Below, in pieces: positions 6,158 through 12,328 of a stretch of 17,254 bases of DNA. The translations under genes were made by a program, and so were the position numbers. Source of the stretch: Candidatus Doudnabacteria bacterium (GTDB lineage Bacteria > Patescibacteriota > Doudnabacteria > UBA920); assembly GCA_023245915.1 (NCBI GenBank), contig JAHFJK010000016.1:1-17254 (forward strand), read 5' to 3'. How positions within the stretch are numbered: the stretch's first letter is position 1; every line of letters starts with the position of its first letter. Under the pieces are notes generated by a model. The model was given only the letters and a program-made list of their open reading frames with translations. It was not told the DNA's origin and did no database searches.

Positions 6158-6493
6158 TTATTTCGCCAAATTATTAGATATTTCTTTTTCGACATCTTTC
6201 CTGCCAGCCTCAAGTTCTCTTTGGTCAAGAATTATGTTATATTTTTTAGCAATGTTTAATATGTCTTTTTCGGTTTCAGCCTCGCTAAGAGCCGCTACCA
6301 ATTCATCCCGCTGCTCCAATTTTTTTTCTGTCAGGTTAGCCTTAAAACTTTCCTTATACTTAAGATACACCGCTTGCCTCATCCGGCTGACAATTTCCGG
6401 GTCGTCTTTATTGGTTGGCTTAATTGGAATCTTCTCTCTTTCCATATGTTTTAGCTTTGCGAATTTTTTAGGCGCTCTTTTATTCCTCGCCAT
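6158..6493 (-). CDS. Hypothetical charged protein (111 aa)
   Basis: I do not recognise a family. The protein begins with a basic stretch (MARNKRAPKKFAKLKHMERE), then is helical and highly charged, with a likely coiled-coil-like region around residues 55-105. It has no cysteine, signal peptide or membrane segment. Its ATG lies inside the upstream hypothetical gene (43-base overlap), which suggests co-translation; LamG 2 starts six bases after its stop. The two hypotheticals seem to bridge the DsbA-like gene and LamG 2 in one operon. Confidence 0.65.
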   Translation of the reverse strand: MARNKRAPKKFAKLKHMEREKIPIKPTNKDDPEIVSRMRQAVYLKYKESFKANLTEKKLEQRDELVAALSEAETEKDILNIAKKYNIILDQRELEAGRKDVEKEISNNLAK

Positions 6494-6732
6494 GTCATTT
6501 CCAGATCCTTTAAAGTCTGGTTTTGCTCGTCAAGGAAGTTTACATTTTCCGACGCTTTAGTTACTAAGGCTTCCAAAGCTTGAAGAAGGAAAGAATATTC
6601 GCGGGCCACAGACTTGCCTTCTTCATACCTAGCCGCGTCTTCTGCCAAGCCCTCATCACTTTTAACCTCGTCATAAAACTCCATGAGTTTTTCAATTGAG
6701 GATTCGTTTGGGTTGTTTATTTCTGGATTCAT
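6451..6732 (-). CDS. Hypothetical acidic protein (93 aa)
   Basis: I do not recognise a family. The protein is acidic and predicted all-helical (SSIEKLMEFYDEVKSDEGLA, then VTKASENVNFLDEQNQTLKD), without membrane segments or cysteines. It overlaps the next gene by 43 bases in another frame. A perfect AGGAGG (6765-6770) overlaps the stop of the upstream DsbA-like gene but sits 32 bases from this ATG. A closer ATG (6747-6749) opens only a three-codon frame, so the AGGAGG might act on this gene by reinitiation. Confidence 0.65.
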   Translation of the reverse strand: MNPEINNPNESSIEKLMEFYDEVKSDEGLAEDAARYEEGKSVAREYSFLLQALEALVTKASENVNFLDEQNQTLKDLEMTWRGIKERLKNSQS

Positions 6733-6768
6733 TTTTATTTCAGCAATTCATAATCTGTACAATTCCTC

Positions 6769-7575
6769 CTACTTTAAAGCCTCTTCAATGGCTGCTTCAA
6801 ACTGATTGAAAGGTAAAGCGCCAACCAGCTTCTTACCATTTACAAAAAATGTGGGAGTACCGCTGACTCCAGCTTTTACACCCTCACTGAAATCGCCCTG
6901 AACTGTTGCCAATGTAGACTTACTGTCGACGCATGTGTTAAATTTGTTTTTTCCAAATCCCAAAATTCCCTGGTTTAGGCCCAATGTATCGGCATATTTT
7001 TTTAAATCTTCAACTGCCAAACCGCTGCCGTCCGATTGGCCGCTTTGAAACAACAAATCGTGATATTGCCAAAATTCGTTTTGCTGGTTGGAGCATTCTG
7101 CGGCAACTGCGGCAATTTCGGCTTGAGCATGAATTTGGCTTAAGGGAAAATGTCTGTAAACATATTTAATTTTGCCTGTATCAATGTATTTTTGCTTAAT
7201 TTGCGGGAATGTTTCCTGAAAAAATTTCTTGCAATATGGGCATTGGAAGTCAGCAAACTCTACCACGGTTACTTTAGCATTTTGATTGCCCAAAACTGCT
7301 TCATCTGACCTTGCACTGACTGTTACAACACTTGGCGCATCCTGAACCTCGGGGTTAGCTTTTGTTTGTGCCCCTAATACTGCCGATTTCGGCAGGCTGT
7401 GAATAATTAAAGCGGCATTATAAAAAATGCTGGCAGAGATTAAAAGTGAACCAATTATTATACTTGAGGCAATTAGCTTAGTCTGATTGTCAAATAACTT
7501 AAAGCTGCCAATATTGGCAGGTTCTTTTACATCTTCCGTTGATTCTTCAACTATTATTGAATTTTCTTCGGGCAT
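6769..7575 (-). CDS. Membrane-anchored DsbA/BdbD-like thiol oxidoreductase
   Basis: From ATG 7573-7575 the protein has 268 residues. An acidic cytoplasmic N-terminus is followed by one membrane segment (about 34-56) and an extracytoplasmic thioredoxin-fold domain. The active-site CPYC is at 112-115 (VVEFADFQCPYCKKFF), and the cis-Pro loop GTPTFFVNG starts at 239. Two more cysteines, about 161 (AAEC) and 215 (NTCVD), match the second disulfide often seen in this thioredoxin_4/DSBA group. It likely forms or shuffles disulfides in exported proteins, which fits the cysteine-containing surface proteins nearby. A longer frame to 7620 exists, but its first 15 residues come from the hairpin element at 7587-7782, so the shorter start is preferred. 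No clear ribosome binding site. Confidence 0.88.
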   Translation of the reverse strand: MPEENSIIVEESTEDVKEPANIGSFKLFDNQTKLIASSIIIGSLLISASIFYNAALIIHSLPKSAVLGAQTKANPEVQDAPSVVTVSARSDEAVLGNQNAKVTVVEFADFQCPYCKKFFQETFPQIKQKYIDTGKIKYVYRHFPLSQIHAQAEIAAVAAECSNQQNEFWQYHDLLFQSGQSDGSGLAVEDLKKYADTLGLNQGILGFGKNKFNTCVDSKSTLATVQGDFSEGVKAGVSGTPTFFVNGKKLVGALPFNQFEAAIEEALK

Positions 7576-7586
7576 AATTATAATAT

Positions 7587-7782
7587 TAGGACTTACGGGT
7601 TTGAGCCAAGTTCGAGGCAAAATGCGAGCCTGCCTGCCCTGCCTACCGGCAGGCAGGGATGTTTGGAGGCGTAGTCAGACTACGGCGACAAACACCGCAG
7701 CATTTTAACGAAGAAATTGGCCAAATGCCGTTTGCCGGTCAGGCTATGCCCGACCAAAAAACGGCAATCCCGTAAGTACTAA
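7587..7782. repeat. ~190-bp multi-hairpin repeat element
   Basis: Imperfect terminal inverted repeats contain ACTTACGGG (7591-7599) and CCCGTAAGT (7769-7777). Nested inside are TTCG/CGAA (7611/7709) with AAAATGC/GCATTTT (7619-7625/7700-7706), TGTTTG/CAAACA (7660-7665/7688-7693), CGTAGTC/GACTACG (7670-7684), a CCTGCCT..GGCAGG palindrome (7634-7656), AATTGGCCAAAT (7715-7726) and GCCGTTT/AAACGGC (7727-7733/7758-7764) around GGTC/GACC. This fills the gap between the ATP-grasp stop and the DsbA-like start. The density of nested palindromes points to a non-autonomous mobile element or structured spacer. Confidence 0.65.
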
Positions 7783-7787
7783 TTATA

Positions 7788-9131
7788 TCACAATTTTATC
7801 ATATCCCAAATCTTACCAGCCACATTCCTGGATGTGCCATGCAAGGGGTCATGATGCAAATTAATAAACGGCAAAGAGTTTACTTCAATAAAACCGCATT
7901 TCTGCTCTTTCCAGGAACGGCTTATATCTGGAATAATAAAATCAAACCCAAGCAGAGGGTCACCCAATACCTTGGCCGCCTGAATAAACAATTCCCTGTT
8001 GTCTGGATGACAGATTTCAAAGTCTTCCGAAGACGAACCGCCGTAATTAACGCCAATTTTTTCCGATAGATTAATGACTTGAGATGCTGCGGTGAGTGAT
8101 GATAGTTTTAAATTTTGTCTGGCTAAAAACGACTCCACCGCTTGATCAGCCACAATATCTTTTACTCCAGGATGAGGCTGCTGATTTTTTATTTCTATGA
8201 GCTCTTTAATTGTATGCTCCCCATCCCCTACCACCTGCGGCGGGTCGCCGCGCAACACGCCGCAAAGTTCAAAGTTGACCACAGTGGCGCGATAGACCGG
8301 ACCAAATAACTGTTCTTCCACAATTACCCAATGGCAGAGTTGCTTTGCAATTTTAAAAGCTTTAACCAAATCTGCTTGGTTATAAACAAAAGTGGTTGTA
8401 TGTCTTCCCCTACTGCCACTGCGAGGTTTAACAATCATAGGTTTGTAATTTGTAATTTGTAATTTGTAATTTGTTTCGGATTTAGAATTTAGGATTTCGG
8501 ATTTTTTAAGGTTAGTGAATATTTCTTTCGCCTGCGCAAAACTACTACAACTACTGCCTCTTGGCACGGGCAATCCATTTTCCATCATAACTTTTTTAAA
8601 CAGCCACTTGTCGTCCATTAAATCCAGCCACGGATTGGAATAATTATCAGGCCTCGGCAAACCGGAAAATATTATCTTTTTGGTTTTAGAATTTTTAATT
8701 TTTTTGGTTTTAGAATTTTTAATTTCGTATTTTTTTGGAAATTGGAAATTGGAAATTGGAAATTTTTTATTGCTGGCAACATAACAATCAAAGGGTCTTC
8801 CAAAAAACAGTAATTCTTCCATAACTATCCCCCGCCGGCGCGCTTCATCCCACAAAACTTTTGCCCTTGGAACCTTGCATAAATTTTTGTCCGATCTTCG
8901 GCTAATAATTTTAAGGCCCTCTGCTAAAGTCAAAAAAAACTTCGAAACCTGAATGTTCCATGCCTTTTTGGCAGCAAATCTTGACACGGGATTAAATAAA
9001 AGCTTCTGACGAAGTGGCGTCAGAAGAATATTTAAACTTTCATTAATCCAAAAAATTGTATGCGGCACCGGGTTATTACCGCAAAACAGGCACTTACTCT
9101 TTGCCATTAATAGCTTTTCGCCGGAAAACAT
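7788..9131 (-). CDS. ATP-grasp ligase-like protein (cyanophycin synthetase / GshF-like ATP-grasp domain)
   Basis: The 447-aa frame has an N-terminal region of unknown fold (1-150, with a CLFCG pair at 14-17) and a C-terminal ATP-grasp domain. Visible are the nucleotide-binding MIVKPRSGSRGRH (232-244), VIVEEQLFGPVYRATVV (269-285), GDGEHTIKELI (302-312), LGFDFIIPD (394-402) and the metal-binding end FIEVNSLPFINLHHDP (414-429). ATP-grasp enzymes join a carboxylate to an amine or thiol via acyl phosphate; the motifs are closest to the cyanophycin synthetase and glutathione synthetase type, but the substrate cannot be told. Tandem repeats in-frame expand residues 123-153 and 210-230. The frame overlaps the upstream gene; an alternative start at 9107 (MAKSK) cuts the overlap to 14 bases. 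Confidence 0.75.
   Translation of the reverse strand: MFSGEKLLMAKSKCLFCGNNPVPHTIFWINESLNILLTPLRQKLLFNPVSRFAAKKAWNIQVSKFFLTLAEGLKIISRRSDKNLCKVPRAKVLWDEARRRGIVMEELLFFGRPFDCYVASNKKFPISNFQFPKKYEIKNSKTKKIKNSKTKKIIFSGLPRPDNYSNPWLDLMDDKWLFKKVMMENGLPVPRGSSCSSFAQAKEIFTNLKKSEILNSKSETNYKLQITNYKPMIVKPRSGSRGRHTTTFVYNQADLVKAFKIAKQLCHWVIVEEQLFGPVYRATVVNFELCGVLRGDPPQVVGDGEHTIKELIEIKNQQPHPGVKDIVADQAVESFLARQNLKLSSLTAASQVINLSEKIGVNYGGSSSEDFEICHPDNRELFIQAAKVLGDPLLGFDFIIPDISRSWKEQKCGFIEVNSLPFINLHHDPLHGTSRNVAGKIWDMIKL
8443..8474. repeat. 7-bp tandem repeat (AATTTGT) inside the ATP-grasp gene
   Basis: Four AATTTGT-type units stand in tandem, flanked by diverged units (GGATTTAGAATTT). On the coding strand they read TNYKLQITNYK just before the nucleotide-binding strand. 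The insertion keeps the frame. Confidence 0.8.
8677..8724. repeat. 24-bp perfect tandem duplication inside the ATP-grasp gene
   Basis: Two identical, adjacent 24-bp units (8677-8700, 8701-8724) begin TTTTTGGTTTTAGAA. They encode two KIKNSKTK octapeptides. The length is a multiple of three, so the frame is kept. Confidence 0.85.
8737..8764. repeat. 7-bp tandem repeat (GGAAATT x4) inside the ATP-grasp gene
   Basis: Four perfect GGAAATT units (28 bp) encode the repetitive peptide KFPISNFQFPK. They adjoin the 24-bp duplication. Confidence 0.85.
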
Positions 9132-9459
9132 AACCTAATATTACCGCGGCCAGAATAAAAAGTATACTTAACTTTTTTACAGGAGCAGATGCAAACAATC
9201 CCCCGCCGTCTGCTTGAAAAGAATTATTTGGAGCGGCCGGTTTTGCATCCAGGGAATTAGTGCTGCTAGTGGATTGATTATCTTCCGCGGGCTGAGCCGA
9301 ATAATTTACATTATTTTTATAATTGGGCGCGACGTCAATGGCAGGGGGTAGCAACGGCTGGTTATTGGGAAGTTTACTCGGATCTGCTTCCCGAGCAAAA
9401 ACCGGATAAACAAATGCCGCCTGAATCAAAAACAAAATAGTAATAAAAAGGTGTTTCAT
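9094..9459 (-). CDS. Small exported membrane protein, unknown (121 aa)
   Basis: The protein has a cleavable-looking signal peptide (1-22, ending VFARE), a low-complexity Asn/Pro/Ser/Ala-rich middle (about 25-90) and a C-terminal membrane helix (about 96-113, LSILFILAAVILGYVF) ending in basic FRRKAINGKE. This signal-linker-helix-basic tail layout is that of a wall-spanning or surface-anchored protein with the bulk outside; no LPXTG motif is seen. No family is recognised. The ATP-grasp gene starts within its last codons, so the two are probably co-translated. Confidence 0.7.
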   Translation of the reverse strand: MKHLFITILFLIQAAFVYPVFAREADPSKLPNNQPLLPPAIDVAPNYKNNVNYSAQPAEDNQSTSSTNSLDAKPAAPNNSFQADGGGLFASAPVKKLSILFILAAVILGYVFRRKAINGKE

Positions 9460-9468
9460 AAATTTTTA

Positions 9469-9505
9469 TTGTCGGGGCCGACGATTCATTCGGCGGCCGA
9501 GACAA
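9469..9505 (-). terminator. Imperfect G/C-rich hairpin after the pseudopilin operon
   Basis: TTGTC plus GGCCG on the left (9469-9480) pair with CGGCC and GACAA on the right (9494-9505), with mismatches. The hairpin lies in the 68-base gap between the PilX-like stop and the next gene. Minus-strand sequence after it is AATAAAAATTT, a poor T-tract, so termination would be weak. Confidence 0.4.
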
Positions 9506-9527
9506 GCTAATAAGAAGGCTAGGATCA

Positions 9528-10925
9528 TCAGTCGCTACTCCAGCTTATCTGCTGATAGCCGTCAGCGGAAAGCGGGAAGGACGGAGGCGGAGAATATAAA
9601 AGATTAGCATCATAAGTAGTGTTGGTATTGCAGTAACCTGAAATGCAGGTGCCGCTGCCATTTACCCAACTCCAGGTCCAAACACCAAAGCTGCCTACAG
9701 CGCCATAAATAATTATGCCGGTTTTAGTATTGCCGGAAAAGTAATATCTTTGCGCGCTGCCGTTTTGGGCAATCATAGCAGCATCAACTTCCAGATTGGC
9801 CGGAGCATAGTAAGAAATCAAAATGTCTTTTTCTGCAATTAAGCCTAAAGAATGATTACCGTCTTTTACCAAATAAGTCAGATTGTTTGGTATGATAATT
9901 CTTGCTTGTTGAGACGGGTTAGTGGAATATTTTGTTGCGCCCACAACAACCCTGCCATTAACCACACCCTCCACCCATACATGATCTTTTACAAAAATAA
10001 CCCCGTTGGCGGGAATAGGCATGGTGTATAAAAAGTTGCGGGTATTATAGTCCAAATCCTCACTGTGCACTACTCCATTCACATCCGACCCATCGCCGTG
10101 AGCCCGCAAAGCAGTCACCGTATACACGCTGACCGTGCCGTCAGAATTGAAAACCAAAGAATAGCCTTGGGCGCTGGAAGGTGGCAGGTCGGCCTGACCC
10201 GTAGCCAAAGTTTCCAAATCCTGCAAGTTAGAGGTAATGCTGGAAAAATCCACGTTAGGAACGGGAAAACTCCAAAAGGCCTGGGTAGCAGCGCCGGCGC
10301 TACCCCAAATGCCCGGCTTAGACTGCGCGGGGCTGCAACCATGATAAGTCTGACAAGTATAGGTGATTTTAGAAGAAGCTATAGGCGCATTGCCGTTGCC
10401 GTCAAAATGAATGCCTCCATTGGCATGCAATTCTCCGCTTATGGCCTCCATATTGCCAATCCACACATCGGTGTTAGTCAAAAACGCGTACTTGGCTAAA
10501 GAAGGTACGCCATAACGCACAGTCACTGTCCTTTTTTGCCCGGGGTTTGCTAAAGTTGAACCAGTGGAAGCTATGGTAACAATTGTTGAACCCACAGCAG
10601 GACGAGTAATTTTTAAAGAAAACTGACCCACTGCCTGGTTGGTATCTTTGTCCACATAATTATGGATATAAGGACCGGGAGTGGAAGTGGCATTGCCATC
10701 CCAAAAGTCCTGGGTAAAATGAGCCAAATGCCATTGATAGTAATTGACCCCGGCTTCCGCAATCTGCAGTGCCAGCTCCCGGTTGACACTAGAACGGGAA
10801 ACCCTGACTTCTGCTGTGGCATAGGCAAGCACAGCCAGCATAACCATGGTAAAAATAAAAATGGCGACCACGCTATAAACCAGGGAATATCCTTCCGATC
10901 GGATTGTCAATTTGTTATTCTTCAT
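9528..10925 (-). CDS. PilX-like pseudopilin / minor pilin-associated protein
   Basis: From ATG 10923-10925 the protein has 465 residues. The N-terminus (SEGYSLVYSVVAIFIFTMVM) is one hydrophobic helix followed by an amphipathic segment (SSVNRELALQIAEAGVNYYQ), the PilX_N pattern in which the conserved Glu5 of classical prepilins is absent. The remaining ~400 residues look like a large extracellular domain, with Cys-containing stretches (TYTCQTYHGCSP, GTCISGYCN) and glycine-rich, polar strand-like repeats. PilX-type proteins are initiating or minor components of type IV pili. A longer frame begins with TTG one codon upstream; ATG is preferred. It follows the 429-aa pilin after 113 bases, nearly all of which are repeat B. 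Confidence 0.75.
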   Translation of the reverse strand: MKNNKLTIRSEGYSLVYSVVAIFIFTMVMLAVLAYATAEVRVSRSSVNRELALQIAEAGVNYYQWHLAHFTQDFWDGNATSTPGPYIHNYVDKDTNQAVGQFSLKITRPAVGSTIVTIASTGSTLANPGQKRTVTVRYGVPSLAKYAFLTNTDVWIGNMEAISGELHANGGIHFDGNGNAPIASSKITYTCQTYHGCSPAQSKPGIWGSAGAATQAFWSFPVPNVDFSSITSNLQDLETLATGQADLPPSSAQGYSLVFNSDGTVSVYTVTALRAHGDGSDVNGVVHSEDLDYNTRNFLYTMPIPANGVIFVKDHVWVEGVVNGRVVVGATKYSTNPSQQARIIIPNNLTYLVKDGNHSLGLIAEKDILISYYAPANLEVDAAMIAQNGSAQRYYFSGNTKTGIIIYGAVGSFGVWTWSWVNGSGTCISGYCNTNTTYDANLLYSPPPSFPLSADGYQQISWSSD

Positions 10926-10939
10926 CAAATAGTCAATTT

Positions 10940-11038
10940 ATCCAGCACCTTCCATAAATACTTTCCGTTGCTGGCAACGGGATGGATGGCGTTTTAGTCT
11001 TCCTGCGGGGTTTAATACCCCGCAGGAAGGTGCTGGAT
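10940..11038 (+). repeat. REP/MITE-like palindromic element, copy B
   Basis: The 99-bp element has the same 14-bp ends as copy A (ATCCAGCACCTTCC at 10940-10953, complement at 11025-11038). It contains a long perfect hairpin (10999-11029, CTTCCTGCGGGGT / ACCCCGCAGGAAG) and a second one, CCGTTG-CTGG-CAACGG (10965-10980). It starts directly after the stop codon of the 429-aa pilin and ends 14 bases before the PilX-like ATG. Orientation is opposite to copy A. Transcribed, its hairpins could stabilise mRNA or attenuate the last operon gene. Confidence 0.82.
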
Positions 11039-12328
11039 TTATTTTTGCTGGTTAGTTATGTTGGCACTTCCCCACTGCGCCAGGTTATTGCCGGCAAATG
11101 TAAAATTGGCAGTAAAACGGGCAGAGCTGGCACAGCCTGAAAAATTAATGGTGACAAGATAAGTCCGGTTACTGCTAGCGGAAATATTGCCCACAAGTGC
11201 GGGAAACGCGGCAGGCGCTGTCACAGAGTGAGAACAGGCAGTACCCGCGGTTTGGGTCAGGGCCAAACTATAAAGATTAACATTATTTACAGCAAAACTG
11301 TTAGTGTTATTAATCCGCAAAGTCCAAACCCTTGAACTATCCGGGCCGCTTTTATTGGTTATGCTGCCGGTCAAAGTCTGTGGTATGGTAACAAAATTTG
11401 CAGTTACCGTTTCGTTATTATTCATAATAATAGTTGTAGCCTGACTTGAGGGCAAAGCAACATTTCCAGTCCAACTGGAAAAGCCATAACCTAAATTTGG
11501 GTAAGCATTAATATTAACCAAGGTATTGCCATTATAAGTTGGCCCCACAGGAGAGGTCGCCACACTGCCTGTTCCGGCAGGTAAAACTGCTGTTGTTAAA
11601 TTGTATTGGATGAGTGTATTTTCGCCCTCCCCTAAATTATCTTTCAAGTTTCTAAGCGCGGCCGCAGAAGTTACAGTATAGGTATTAGTGCCAGTAATTC
11701 CGGCTTTGTTATAAATTTTTAGTTCAATTTTAATAAATCTCACAGCGGTAACATTAACCGGTTGAGTTAGCGGAGTCGAGCTGGCTGTACCATCATAACT
11801 GTCATTGTAATAATAAAATACAGGCGAGGCGCTATTGGCAATATTATTCTGCACAGTGGAAACAATTTCGTTGGCAGAATTGTAAATTAATGGGTTACCC
11901 GTTGGTTTGGTTATAGCTTTATTTAACTTGCCCGATAAAACATAATAACGGACCTTGTCTGCTAAACCATCATTATCGGTGTCCGAATAAAAAGTTAGTG
12001 CCTGGTCTGACACGGTGTCTAAAACATAAGCCCCTGTGGCGCTGGTGCGGGCATTTCGCAATTGGCCGACTATTGTCCCGGTTAGCTTTCGAGCCTGATC
12101 TACGTCAGCCAATAAATTGGATTGTTTATTTGATGTAGTAAACATATTGGAAATTAAAGCAAATAATCCAATGGCAATAATGGCAAAAATAAAAATACCC
12201 ACAATCATTTCTATAAACGTAAAGCCTTTTTCGGAAGTCTGGCATTTAAGAGAGCATACAAAAACCCTCAGATTCAGGCATCTGCCAAGCTTGTGATTTT
12301 TAACTTCTGATTTCTGACTTCTTATCAT
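11039..12328 (-). CDS. Type IV pseudopilin fused to an InlB-type repeat and a C-terminal beta domain
   Basis: The 429-aa protein has a 35-residue leader and then a prepilin peptidase site, G35 before FTFIEMIVGIFIFAII, with the conserved Glu at 40 (mature +5). A typical minor-pilin body follows: an acidic, Ca-site-like YSDTDNDGLADKV (114-126), ending AAALRNLKDNL near 232 where such pilins usually stop. It then continues with a divergent InlB B-repeat (about 242-312, TGSVATSP...YGFSSWTGN...NNNETVTANF) and a further beta-rich domain (about 318-424) with Cys365 and Cys399. The ATG overlaps the upstream pilin stop (ATGA). Prepilin peptidase and assembly genes are not in the window. The additions probably lie on the outside of a fibre and could mediate adhesion. 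Confidence 0.85.
   Translation of the reverse strand: MIRSQKSEVKNHKLGRCLNLRVFVCSLKCQTSEKGFTFIEMIVGIFIFAIIAIGLFALISNMFTTSNKQSNLLADVDQARKLTGTIVGQLRNARTSATGAYVLDTVSDQALTFYSDTDNDGLADKVRYYVLSGKLNKAITKPTGNPLIYNSANEIVSTVQNNIANSASPVFYYYNDSYDGTASSTPLTQPVNVTAVRFIKIELKIYNKAGITGTNTYTVTSAAALRNLKDNLGEGENTLIQYNLTTAVLPAGTGSVATSPVGPTYNGNTLVNINAYPNLGYGFSSWTGNVALPSSQATTIIMNNNETVTANFVTIPQTLTGSITNKSGPDSSRVWTLRINNTNSFAVNNVNLYSLALTQTAGTACSHSVTAPAAFPALVGNISASSNRTYLVTINFSGCASSARFTANFTFAGNNLAQWGSANITNQQK

Noticed and set aside
6123..6560. 145-aa plus-strand ORF with hydrophobic stretches
   Set aside because: It is antisense to the two overlapping hypothetical genes. Ser/Phe/Leu runs are typical of the reverse strand of Lys/Glu-rich coding sequence.
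7576..7620. 15-residue N-terminal extension of the DsbA-like protein
   Set aside because: Its codons fall in the multi-hairpin repeat and the next ATG gives a normal acidic N-terminus before the membrane segment.
8443..8764. Possible CRISPR-like array
   Set aside because: Units are 7 and 24 bp, contiguous, without spacers, and are translated in-frame.
10065..10499. 144-aa plus-strand ORF opposite the PilX-like gene
   Set aside because: His/Arg-rich shadow of a well-supported minus-strand gene.
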